Positions 1 to 5,900 of a stretch of DNA of 9,464 nucleotides are shown here, piece by piece; the first letter of the stretch is position 1; every line of letters begins with the position of its first letter. The stretch is from an uncultured bacterium (GTDB lineage Bacteria; Cyanobacteriota; Vampirovibrionia; Gastranaerophilales; Gastranaerophilaceae). The notes beneath the pieces were generated by a model, which saw nothing but the letters and a program-made list of their open reading frames with translations, was not told where the DNA came from and ran no database searches. The stretch lies in contig CASECH010000213.1 of NCBI GenBank assembly GCA_949286405.1, forward strand, positions 1-9,464, read 5' to 3'. A program made the translations under genes and the position numbers.

Positions 1-602
1 GTTGAAATATAATTCGTGTAACCATTCAATATTGCTCGAACACAATAATCGTCATCTTCATAGTATGCAGGAGTAAAGTTCTCATCCAAATATCCGACTT
101 TTTCTAAAAAATCACGTCTTAACATTACACAGGCGAAATCAGGGAAAACGTAATCTATATAATCTGTCTTTGCCTTTTTTCTGAACTTATCCGCAGTTCT
201 TAAGAAATTGAATTCTCTTGTAAAAAAGTTTTCTATCACACTTGTAGAAATTAACCCTGTTGATTTTTCTTCTAACTTTTTAAATAAAGGCTCATACCAG
301 TTTGGAGATAAAATTATATCATTATTTAGCAAAGCAAGATACTCTCCCTGAGCAACTTTTAAACCTTGATTATTTCCCTTAGAATATCCCAAATTTTCCT
401 TGTTATATATTACTTTTAGATTATCCTTTTGTTTTTCTAACTCCTGCAAATACTCAACAGTGCCATCTTGAGAGTTATTATCTACAATTATCAATTCAAA
501 CAAATCAGAATCAGTATTTTTATACAATGATTCGATATATGGAATTGTTGCTTTTTTCAGTTGATTATACGTAAGTGTTATAATACTAAGTTTTTTACCC
601 AT
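1..602 (-). CDS. Glycosyltransferase family 2 protein, 3' end missing (cut by window edge)
   Basis: I translated this open frame by hand from the ATG at 602-600; it runs off the left edge with no stop, giving 200 complete codons. The N-terminal half is a GT-A nucleotide-sugar-binding fold of the GT2 type: it opens MGKKLSIITLTYNQ, then IVDNNSQDGT (about 39-48), NLGYSKGNNQG (70-80), the LLNND metal-binding DxD equivalent (91-95) and the YEDDDYCVR catalytic-base region (181-189). This is the rhamnosyltransferase-like arrangement seen in O-antigen, capsule and glycoprotein glycan loci; the sugar and acceptor cannot be read from sequence. It should act at the cytoplasmic face of the inner membrane. 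The start is well supported: GGAG lies 7 nt upstream, inside the last codons of the preceding gene, and only 2 bp separate that gene's stop from this ATG, so translation is probably coupled. No frameshift is seen in the visible part. Confidence 0.9.
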   Translation of the reverse strand, partial: MGKKLSIITLTYNQLKKATIPYIESLYKNTDSDLFELIIVDNNSQDGTVEYLQELEKQKDNLKVIYNKENLGYSKGNNQGLKVAQGEYLALLNNDIILSPNWYEPLFKKLEEKSTGLISTSVIENFFTREFNFLRTADKFRKKAKTDYIDYVFPDFACVMLRRDFLEKVGYLDENFTPAYYEDDDYCVRAILNGYTNYIS

Positions 603-604
603 AA

Positions 605-1546
605 TTATTCTCCAAGTAAAATTCCAGTAATCTGTGGATATCTATCCAAAATTTTTGAAATTTGAGAAAAGCCTTCTGTTTTATTTTGTGACCACAGAGT
701 CTGCTCTCCGTTAAACTGCAACTCTCTTTCTGGATTTACATAAGTCAACTTATTTATATTATTTTTAACGACATTAATTTTTGTATTATTCATAACAGCC
801 ATAGCCCAAAACCAAGCATCATCGTGTCTTGGAGCACAGTCCATAAAAGCACTTTCATTCAAAACATCTTTATAAAAACAATTTGGAGGATATAGCACTC
901 CACCAACACCAGTCAAAAAATGTTTAAAAGATGCACCAGAAGAGTTCATCTTAATAGGAGATGTCCACTGTTTATCAGAATTGATTGAGTTATTCTTTAT
1001 AGTAATACCATTTGCACGATGACAATGAATAGATTTTGGATCTTTCTTATACTCATTATACAAAGTCTCTAACCATCTTTTATCATAGAATATATCATCA
1101 TCGGATGTAACTATTATTGCACCAGGAAACTCCTGTAATGCGGGTACTAACTTTGTATAAGAACGAACATCATGACAAAACTTCACAGTCAAACCATTTT
1201 TTAAAAGAGAACGCACATTCTCCGGCAAGTCAGCTTCCCCATTCGGGAATTTATCCTGATCAAGCCATAATATAACCTTATCAGGCTTCACTGATTGAGT
1301 AAGAAGAGAATACAACGTAAAATGGATATCGTATAAACGCTGTTTTATTGAAGTCAAAGAAACAATCAACGGAATCTCTCTTTTGTCATCATTTATCCCT
1401 AGTGATTCAAAGTTATCTATTTCTTTTTGAACTTTTTCTTTATCAATTGATTTTATATTATATTTTCTCTTATAAGAAAATTTTAAACCACAAAAATGAA
1501 TAATACGTTTATCTGCAATCTTTTCTTTATAAAATAACTTCACCAT
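605..1546 (-). CDS. Glycosyltransferase (GT2/GT-A like, LPS or capsule type)
   Basis: A 313-residue protein. Residues 15-28 (IIHFCGLKFSYKRK) resemble the short 'LGIKFSxKRK' N-terminal tag found before the catalytic domain in many LPS and capsule sugar transferases. The domain proper begins near residue 59 with PLIVSLTSIKQRL, followed by a QSVKPDKVILWLDQD strand region (84-98), a SDDD metal-binding motif (148-151) and RHDDAWFWAMA (240-250), the likely catalytic-base segment. No membrane segment or signal peptide is visible, so it is probably cytosolic and membrane-associated. It is the first gene of a leftward operon with the GT2 gene at 1-602, 2 bp apart. The ATG at 1546 has a weak GTGAG ribosome site 5 nt upstream. 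The glycosyltransferase call is firm; donor and acceptor are unknown. Confidence 0.86.
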   Translation of the reverse strand: MVKLFYKEKIADKRIIHFCGLKFSYKRKYNIKSIDKEKVQKEIDNFESLGINDDKREIPLIVSLTSIKQRLYDIHFTLYSLLTQSVKPDKVILWLDQDKFPNGEADLPENVRSLLKNGLTVKFCHDVRSYTKLVPALQEFPGAIIVTSDDDIFYDKRWLETLYNEYKKDPKSIHCHRANGITIKNNSINSDKQWTSPIKMNSSGASFKHFLTGVGGVLYPPNCFYKDVLNESAFMDCAPRHDDAWFWAMAVMNNTKINVVKNNINKLTYVNPERELQFNGEQTLWSQNKTEGFSQISKILDRYPQITGILLGE

Positions 1547-1582
1547 ACTAGCTCACTTTTTTTATACACCACCTAAAAAAAT

Positions 1583-1611
1583 ATAATATATACAAAAAAC
1601 TATTCATACAA
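1583..1611 (-). promoter_or_regulatory. Possible sigma70-type promoter for the glycosyltransferase operon
   Basis: On the minus strand TTGTAT (1606-1611) is followed after 17 nt by TATTAT (1583-1588), a 5/6 match to the -10 consensus. The -35 is poor and the region is very AT-rich, so a chance match is possible. It lies about 37 bp upstream of the ATG at 1546 and just after the terminator of the ankyrin gene, where a promoter is needed. Confidence 0.4.
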
Positions 1612-1640
1612 GTTTATTTTAATAATAATTAACAGGAAAA

Positions 1641-1673
1641 ATAAAAGACAGAAATTAAATTTCTGCCTTTTAT
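1641..1673 (-). terminator. Rho-independent terminator of the ankyrin-repeat gene
   Basis: A hairpin with stem halves 1641-1655 and 1659-1673 and a 3-nt loop: seven perfect inner pairs (CAGAAAT/ATTTCTG), one A-C mismatch, then G-C and A-T pairs. Read on the minus strand it is followed by a T-rich run and begins 9 nt beyond the stop of the ankyrin gene. Confidence 0.8.
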
Positions 1674-1681
1674 TAATTTAT

Positions 1682-2269
1682 CTAATATTCTTTTTGAGTC
1701 TTATATCTTTTTAAAACAAGATTTTTTATATGAGAATCTTTTGATTTTAGAGCCTTTAAAAGAACTTCCTGATCTGCTTTCGCCCCTGCATTCACTAAAA
1801 GTTCGACAATTTGACTATTTTGTTTTTGTACAGCATATTGCAAAGGTTTTACGCTATTTACCTCTTTATTAACATCAGCACCATATTTTATCAACTCTTC
1901 AACAATTTGTGCATCTTTACTATTAATTGCCAAAAATAAAGGAGTAAAACCTGCATAATACGCATTAGGATCAGCTCCGTTAGCTAAGAACAATTTTGTT
2001 ACACCATACTGATTATTTTTTATTGCCCAATAAATTGCGGGAATTTTCAAATAAGTAGTTTCAGGAGTCATACCAGCCTTCAAAAACATATCTACTAATT
2101 GAACATTTCCATCATAAATAGCATTAAAAAAGCTTCTTTCATTATATTTTATATTTTGTGTCTTGATAATTTGCTCAATATAATACTGATGCATATCAGT
2201 TTCATTATCCGCATAAACTGCAGTCTGCATAGCCAACGCAAGAATTAAAATGTATAACAACTTTTTCAT
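1682..2269 (-). CDS. Secreted ankyrin-repeat protein
   Basis: A 195-residue protein with a classic Sec signal peptide: MKK, a hydrophobic core LLYILILALAM, then AVYA|DNE, so signal peptidase I cleavage is expected after residue 20. No lipobox cysteine is present. The mature part is nearly all ankyrin repeats: about 46-74 (NAIYDGNVQLVDMFLKAG), 76-105 (AIKNNQYGVTKLFLANGADPN), 107-137 (TPLFLAINSKDAQIVEELIKYGADVN, cited from 109), 139-166 (KPLQYAVQKQNSQIVELLVNAGA) in sense order, and a degenerate cap to 190. Ankyrin repeats bind other proteins, so a periplasmic or extracellular partner is likely; no enzyme domain is present. The start is secure: GGAGG lies 7 nt upstream of the ATG. It is a single-gene unit with its own promoter and terminator. 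Partner and role are unknown. Confidence 0.88.
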   Translation of the reverse strand: MKKLLYILILALAMQTAVYADNETDMHQYYIEQIIKTQNIKYNERSFFNAIYDGNVQLVDMFLKAGMTPETTYLKIPAIYWAIKNNQYGVTKLFLANGADPNAYYAGFTPLFLAINSKDAQIVEELIKYGADVNKEVNSVKPLQYAVQKQNSQIVELLVNAGAKADQEVLLKALKSKDSHIKNLVLKRYKTQKEY

Positions 2270-2294
2270 ATAAGCCCTCCTTTTTGTGAGAGCT

Positions 2295-2323
2295 ATTCTA
2301 ACATTTTTTTACTGATATGTAAA
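2295..2323 (-). promoter_or_regulatory. Sigma70-type promoter of the ankyrin-repeat gene
   Basis: On the minus strand TTTACA (2318-2323) and TAGAAT (2295-2300) are separated by exactly 17 nt, each a 5/6 match to consensus. The predicted start site near 2288 leaves a leader of about 20 nt containing the GGAGG site. It begins directly after the T-tract of the response-regulator terminator. This is the best promoter match in the window. Confidence 0.65.
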
Positions 2324-2326
2324 TAC

Positions 2327-2364
2327 AAAAAAATAAAAAACTCTTCAGAGTATTCCTGAAGAGT
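2327..2364 (-). terminator. Rho-independent terminator of the response-regulator gene
   Basis: A perfect 9-bp stem (2340-2348 with 2356-2364; CTCTTCAG/CTGAAGAG plus an A-T pair) with a 7-nt loop. On the minus strand it is followed by TTTTTTATTTTTTT. The hairpin starts 7 nt past the response-regulator stop codon. Confidence 0.9.
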
Positions 2365-2371
2365 AAGTTTT

Positions 2372-3037
2372 CTATACCAAGCCTTCTTTTAAAGCTTTGA
2401 CAGCTGCTTGAGTCCTATCGTCGACTACTAATTTTTGAATAATATTACAAACATGAGCTTTGGCCGTATGCTCAGAAATTGTTAGCTCCTGAGCTATTTC
2501 ACAATTAGACTTTCCATCAACAACAAGTTTTAAAACTTCATATTCTCTTTGAGTTAAATTTGCATGTTGTTCCTTAAACATCGCTCTCGACATTTGTCTT
2601 GGAGGAACTACTCCGCAATTTTTCTCACGCAAAATTGGAACAACCTGAGGATCTAACCACATCGCTCCTTCTTTTACAGTTTTTATTACCATCTTTAATA
2701 TATCAGTGTTTATATCTTTCATCACATAAGCACAAGCTCCAGCATGCAAAGAATCAAGAACTTCTTGCTCACTCAAATGAGAGGTTAAAATAATCACTTT
2801 TGCATTTCTATCAATTTCTAAAATTCTTTTTGTAGCCTCAATCCCCGAAATATCAGGTAATCCGATATCCATAAGTACAATATCAGGATGAACAAGTCTG
2901 AATTTTTCAACTGCTTCCTTTCCGGTTTCAGCCTCTGAAAAGACTTCCAATTCATTCTGACCTTCAAAAAGAGATTTCAACCCGACTCTCATTAGTTTTT
3001 GATCTTCTACCAATAATATTCTAATAGTTTTATTCAT
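2372..3037 (-). CDS. Orphan response regulator, NarL/FixJ family (REC + LuxR-type HTH)
   Basis: A two-domain transcription factor, 221 residues from the ATG at 3037. The N-terminal receiver domain has the acidic pair in ILLVEDQ (E11-D12), the phospho-acceptor in LMDIGLPD (D57), the switch threonine in IILTS (T85) and the conserved lysine in YVMKD (K107). The linker INTDILKMVIKTVKEGAMWL is typical of NarL-type regulators. The C-terminal GerE/LuxR helix-turn-helix is LTQREYEVLKLVVDGKSN followed by EIAQELTISEHTAKAHVCNI. It should dimerise on phosphorylation and bind DNA. No histidine kinase is adjacent, so the input is unknown. The start is ambiguous: this ATG has GGGGA 8 nt upstream; an in-frame ATG at 3043 has no well-spaced site; an in-frame TTG at 3052 has GAGGA 9 nt upstream and would add five residues. 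I prefer 3037 because MNKTIRILLVEDQ is the usual family N-terminus. Confidence 0.93.
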   Translation of the reverse strand: MNKTIRILLVEDQKLMRVGLKSLFEGQNELEVFSEAETGKEAVEKFRLVHPDIVLMDIGLPDISGIEATKRILEIDRNAKVIILTSHLSEQEVLDSLHAGACAYVMKDINTDILKMVIKTVKEGAMWLDPQVVPILREKNCGVVPPRQMSRAMFKEQHANLTQREYEVLKLVVDGKSNCEIAQELTISEHTAKAHVCNIIQKLVVDDRTQAAVKALKEGLV

Positions 3038-3127
3038 AGACATATTCCCCAATAAATATTTTCCTCGATACCTGTTTTATAAAATTTTTTATTAGTAAAT
3101 TAATCCCATTCACTATAAAAAATAAGT

Positions 3128-3155
3128 ATTATATTTTATGTCTAATCTTTTTAAA
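3128..3155 (-). promoter_or_regulatory. Possible promoter of the response-regulator gene
   Basis: On the minus strand a perfect -10 TATAAT (3128-3133) lies 16 nt downstream of TTTAAA (3150-3155, 4/6 match to the -35). It would give an untranslated leader of about 85 nt. Sequence here is extremely AT-rich, so support is moderate. A second weak -10, TATAAA at 3076-3081, lies nearer the gene. The 228 bp between the two divergent genes holds no open reading frame that I can support. Confidence 0.4.
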
Positions 3156-3226
3156 TATCATTTGAGGTTTAATTTCTTTTAAAATTAAGCATAAAAACTT
3201 AATAAAAACTTTATTTTTTACAGTAG

Positions 3227-3238
3227 CAAAAATTTTTG
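3227..3238. repeat. A5T5 palindrome upstream of nadB
   Basis: CAAAAATTTTTG is a perfect 12-bp palindrome 43 bp before the nadB start. Almost the same core, AGCAAAAATTTTT, recurs at 5830-5842 upstream of the 5901 gene. Both are followed within a few bases by TTGTTTT. It could be a regulator-binding site or an intrinsically bent upstream promoter element; both readings are inference. Confidence 0.4.
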
Positions 3239-3266
3239 TTTTGAATTATTATGTTATAGATAAGAT
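3236..3266 (+). promoter_or_regulatory. Possible promoter of nadBC
   Basis: TTGTTT (3236-3241) and TAAGAT (3261-3266) are 19 nt apart. An overlapping alternative is an extended -10, TG-T-TATAGA (3252-3260). Neither is close to consensus. The position, 15-45 bp before the nadB ATG, is right, and the same TTGTTTT element is found before two other rightward operons in this window. Confidence 0.35.
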
Positions 3267-3280
3267 AAAGGTCAAAAGCT

Positions 3281-4900
3281 ATGAAATATTCAAAATATTC
3301 AACAGTCATCGTAGGGAGTGGTATTGCAGGACTTTACGCTGCTTTAAAAATAGAACAGCAGGTAGACTTACCTGATGGAATACTTCTTGTTACAAAATCA
3401 AAGCTTGGCGAAAGCAACTCAAGATACGCTCAAGGTGGAATGGTTGCCGTAATGAAGGAAAATAAAGCAGATTCCACGGCCTCACATATTTCAGATACTA
3501 TAAAAGCAGGAGCAGGATTGAGTGATTTCAACGCAGTAAAATATATATCTGAGCACTCTGATTCTGTAGTAAAAGATTTACTAAAATTTGGTGTTGAATT
3601 TGATAGAGATGAAAATAACAATCTTTGTTTCACTCGAGAAGCAGCTCACAGTGTAAGAAGAATCTTGCACTCAGGTGGAGATGCTACTGGAAAAATGATT
3701 GAACAAGCTCTGTGCAAAAAAGTTGAAGAAAATAAAAATATAGAAATATATGAAGAAACGATTGCTGTAGAACTGTTAGTTGATTCAAATTCTCAATGCA
3801 AAGGAGTAATTGTATATAACGATGCAACACAAGAATATGAGACTATTTACTCTTCTTGCGTAATCCTTGCAACAGGAGGCATTGGTCAATTATATAAATA
3901 CACTACCAATCCAATAGGTGCAACAGGAGATGGAATTGCACTTGCATTCAACGCAGGAGCAGTTATGCAAGATTTAGAATTTGTTCAATTCCACCCAACA
4001 GCACTCGCAATAGATGGAGAAGAAAACAGATTTTTAATAAGTGAAGCAGTTCGAGGAGAAGGTGCAAAACTAGTAGATGCCGATGGCATTGAGTTTATGG
4101 CTAAATATCACGAGAAAAAAGAACTTGCACCTAGAGATATTGTTACAAGAGCAAATTACAACGAGATGCTTAAAAATAACTTGCCAAACGTATACCTAAA
4201 CGCATCTTGTATCGATAGTAAAATGCTTGCTAAACGCTTCCCAAACATTTCAAAAAAATGCTTAGAAAATGGTATAGACATTGCACATGACTTTATTCCC
4301 GTAGCACCTGCAGCCCATTATTATATGGGAGGAATAAAGACTGATATGAAGGGAGCTACATCTATAAACGGTCTGTTCGCAATAGGAGAAGTCTCATCTA
4401 CAGGGCTTCACGGAGGCAATAGATTGGCAAGCAATTCGCTCCTTGAATGTGTTGTATGTGCTTATTCTGTTGCAGATTTCCTAAAATCAACAGAATTAAA
4501 AACTCCAAAACAAATAGATGAGAACCTAAAAAAAGCTATCGACAAATACAATGATGAAGATATCATTCTTGAAGAAATTGATACAATTAGTCTAAAATCA
4601 AGACTTCAAAATATCATGTGGGAGTGCGTCGGTATTTTAAGAGATGAAAAGGGACTACTTAATGCTATAGAAGATATAAATATTCTAAAAAAAGAATTCC
4701 CTAGGGAATCAAAATGCCTAAATAAAGAAGAATATGAATTAAAAAATATGTTGCTTGTTGCAAGTCTAATTGCACAATCTGCACTTAACCGCAGAGAATC
4801 AAGAGGTGCACACTATAGACTGGACTATTTAGATACTGAAGAAAATTGCACTCATAGTCAGCTAACAAAAAAAGAAGGAGAACTTAGTTTTGTTAAGTAA
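3281..4900 (+). CDS. nadB: L-aspartate oxidase
   Basis: Flavoenzyme that oxidises L-aspartate to iminoaspartate, the first step of de novo NAD synthesis, in the cytosol. Its 539 residues match the roughly 540 of E. coli NadB. The N-terminal FAD-binding loop is VGSGIAGLYAAL (11-22); then come SRYAQGGMVAV (47-57), TREAAHSVRRILH (118-130) with GGDATGK (132-138), FVQFHPTAL (234-242), SEAVRGEGAKL (254-264), LAPRDIVTRA (282-291), AAHYYMGGI (344-352) and the dinucleotide/active-site signature GLHGGNRLASNSLLE (375-389). The likely catalytic residues E120, H238, R285, H346 and R381 are present. The C-terminal helical domain ends with the family motif RRESRGAHYRLDYL. AAHS replaces the more usual GGHS or GAHS. 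The ATG has only a weak AAAGG site 9 nt upstream, but MKYSKYSTVIVGSG places the flavin loop at the normal distance. nadC overlaps its 3' end; nadA is not in the window. Confidence 0.97.
   Translation: MKYSKYSTVIVGSGIAGLYAALKIEQQVDLPDGILLVTKSKLGESNSRYAQGGMVAVMKENKADSTASHISDTIKAGAGLSDFNAVKYISEHSDSVVKDLLKFGVEFDRDENNNLCFTREAAHSVRRILHSGGDATGKMIEQALCKKVEENKNIEIYEETIAVELLVDSNSQCKGVIVYNDATQEYETIYSSCVILATGGIGQLYKYTTNPIGATGDGIALAFNAGAVMQDLEFVQFHPTALAIDGEENRFLISEAVRGEGAKLVDADGIEFMAKYHEKKELAPRDIVTRANYNEMLKNNLPNVYLNASCIDSKMLAKRFPNISKKCLENGIDIAHDFIPVAPAAHYYMGGIKTDMKGATSINGLFAIGEVSSTGLHGGNRLASNSLLECVVCAYSVADFLKSTELKTPKQIDENLKKAIDKYNDEDIILEEIDTISLKSRLQNIMWECVGILRDEKGLLNAIEDINILKKEFPRESKCLNKEEYELKNMLLVASLIAQSALNRRESRGAHYRLDYLDTEENCTHSQLTKKEGELSFVK
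4875..4880 (+). promoter_or_regulatory. Ribosome binding site that fixes the TTG start of nadC
   Basis: AAGGAG lies inside the last codons of nadB, 9 nt before the TTG at 4890. The next in-frame ATG (4926) has no comparable site and would remove the first helix of NadC. This supports a TTG start coupled to nadB translation. Confidence 0.75.
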
Positions 4901-5720
4901 ATTTTATATAAAAGAACACGTAAAAATGGCACTAAAAGAAGACATCGGCTTTGGAGATATAACAACAGAAAATCTTGCAGAAGATACTGATATTCTAAGC
5001 GGCAAATTAAACACAAGAACTGATGGAATTTTATGCGGTACAGAAGTATTTAAAACTGTTTTTGAAACTCTTTCAAACGATGTAAAAATAAAGTTCTATT
5101 TCAAAGATGGCGATAAAATACACAAAGGCGATACTGTTGCAGAATTTTCAGGCCCTGCAAAAGATATTCTTATGGGAGAAAGAGTCGCACTGAATTATAT
5201 ACAAAGAATGAGCGGGATAGCAACTGAGACAAGAAAATATCAAGATGCAATTGGTGATTATTCTGCAAAAATCGTAGATACAAGAAAAACAACACCCAAC
5301 TTCAGAGCATTTGAAAAATATTCTGTTAAAATCGGAGGCGGAGCTCTTCATCGCTTTAACCTCTCTGATTGTGCAATGATAAAGGATAATCACATAAGAC
5401 TTGCAGGCTCAATCACAAAAGCTGTTGAAAAATTAAGAAAAAACTTATCACATGCACACAAAATCGAAGTTGAATGCGATACATTAGATCAAGTGAAAGA
5501 AGCTGTAAAATGCAAAGCTGACATAATTATGCTTGATAACATGAATATCGAAGATATGAAAAAAGCAGTTGCAATAATTGACCACCAAGCAATCATCGAA
5601 GCAAGCGGAAATGTAAATCTTGATACGGTAAATTCTATTGCATCTACAGGTGTTGATATAATATCATCAAGTGCAATTGTTGCAAAAGCACCAACATTAG
5701 ACTTAGGATTCGACATGTAA
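4890..5720 (+). CDS. nadC: Nicotinate-nucleotide pyrophosphorylase (carboxylating), quinolinate phosphoribosyltransferase
   Basis: Converts quinolinate and PRPP to nicotinate mononucleotide, CO2 and pyrophosphate, the step where the de novo path joins NAD synthesis. The 276 residues are normal length. Seen in order: ALKEDIGFGDITTENL (14-29), GERVALNYIQRMSGIAT (97-112), the PRPP/quinolinate-binding TRKTTP (131-136), H154-R155, SDCAMIKDNHI (159-169), KIEVECD (191-197), IIMLDNM (212-218) and the phosphate-binding EASGNV (237-242). The KDNH segment separates it from the ModD paralogue. Two positions differ from the most familiar versions: TTPNFR instead of TTPGLR, and GGGALHR instead of GGGxNHR. 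The start is TTG, chosen because of the AAGGAG 9 nt upstream; this makes an 11-bp overlap with nadB. NadA is needed to link the two enzymes and must lie elsewhere, unless quinolinate is obtained by another route. Confidence 0.95.
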   Translation: MLSKFYIKEHVKMALKEDIGFGDITTENLAEDTDILSGKLNTRTDGILCGTEVFKTVFETLSNDVKIKFYFKDGDKIHKGDTVAEFSGPAKDILMGERVALNYIQRMSGIATETRKYQDAIGDYSAKIVDTRKTTPNFRAFEKYSVKIGGGALHRFNLSDCAMIKDNHIRLAGSITKAVEKLRKNLSHAHKIEVECDTLDQVKEAVKCKADIIMLDNMNIEDMKKAVAIIDHQAIIEASGNVNLDTVNSIASTGVDIISSSAIVAKAPTLDLGFDM

Positions 5721-5744
5721 AATAAAATAATTATATAAAATATT

Positions 5745-5788
5745 AAGCGTAATAGTAAGAGTAAAACTATTACGCTTTCTTGATTTTA
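5745..5788 (+). terminator. Terminator after nadC
   Basis: A perfect 12-bp stem, AAGCGTAATAGT (5745-5756) with ACTATTACGCTT (5766-5777), 9-nt loop, then the broken T-rich run TCTTGATTTT. It lies 24 bp past the nadC stop. The T-tract is weaker than at the other terminators here, but the stem is strong. Confidence 0.8.
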
Positions 5789-5829
5789 GGGTTTTTATAA
5801 AATTAATTGTAAACATTCTTAAAGTAGAT

Positions 5830-5847
5830 AGCAAAAATTTTTTTGCT
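5830..5847. repeat. Inverted repeat upstream of the 5901 gene
   Basis: AGCAAAAA (5830-5837) and TTTTTGCT (5840-5847) form a perfect 8-bp inverted repeat with a 2-bp spacer, directly before TTGTTTT. Its left 13 bases match the sequence upstream of nadB at 3226-3238 exactly apart from the final base. It could be an operator or a bent upstream promoter element. Confidence 0.45.
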
Positions 5848-5877
5848 TTGTTTTAAAATAATTGTAGAAGATATATA
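5848..5877 (+). promoter_or_regulatory. Possible promoter of the 5901-7534 operon
   Basis: TTGTTT (5848-5853) and TATATA (5872-5877) are 18 nt apart and about 24 bp before the ATG at 5901. Both hexamers are only partial matches. Position between a terminator and a new operon supports it. Confidence 0.35.
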
Positions 5878-5900
5878 CATTTATTTGGTGAAAGAAAAAG

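Noticed and set aside
2599..2793. Plus-strand open frame within the response regulator
   Set aside because: Antisense to conserved receiver-domain codons; no promoter or ribosome site.
3053..3280. Riboswitch or leader RNA before nadB
   Set aside because: No stable hairpin set or known riboswitch core is visible; the region is simply AT-rich with divergent promoters.
3430..3633. Minus-strand open frame within nadB
   Set aside because: Antisense to conserved nadB codons; no start signals.
5148..5716. Minus-strand open frames within nadC
   Set aside because: They lie opposite a highly conserved enzyme gene and encode Cys/Ser/Phe-rich nonsense.
5745..5777. 12-bp inverted repeat as a mobile-element end or CRISPR repeat
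   Set aside because: It occurs once, lies right after nadC and is followed by a T-rich run, so a terminator explains it.
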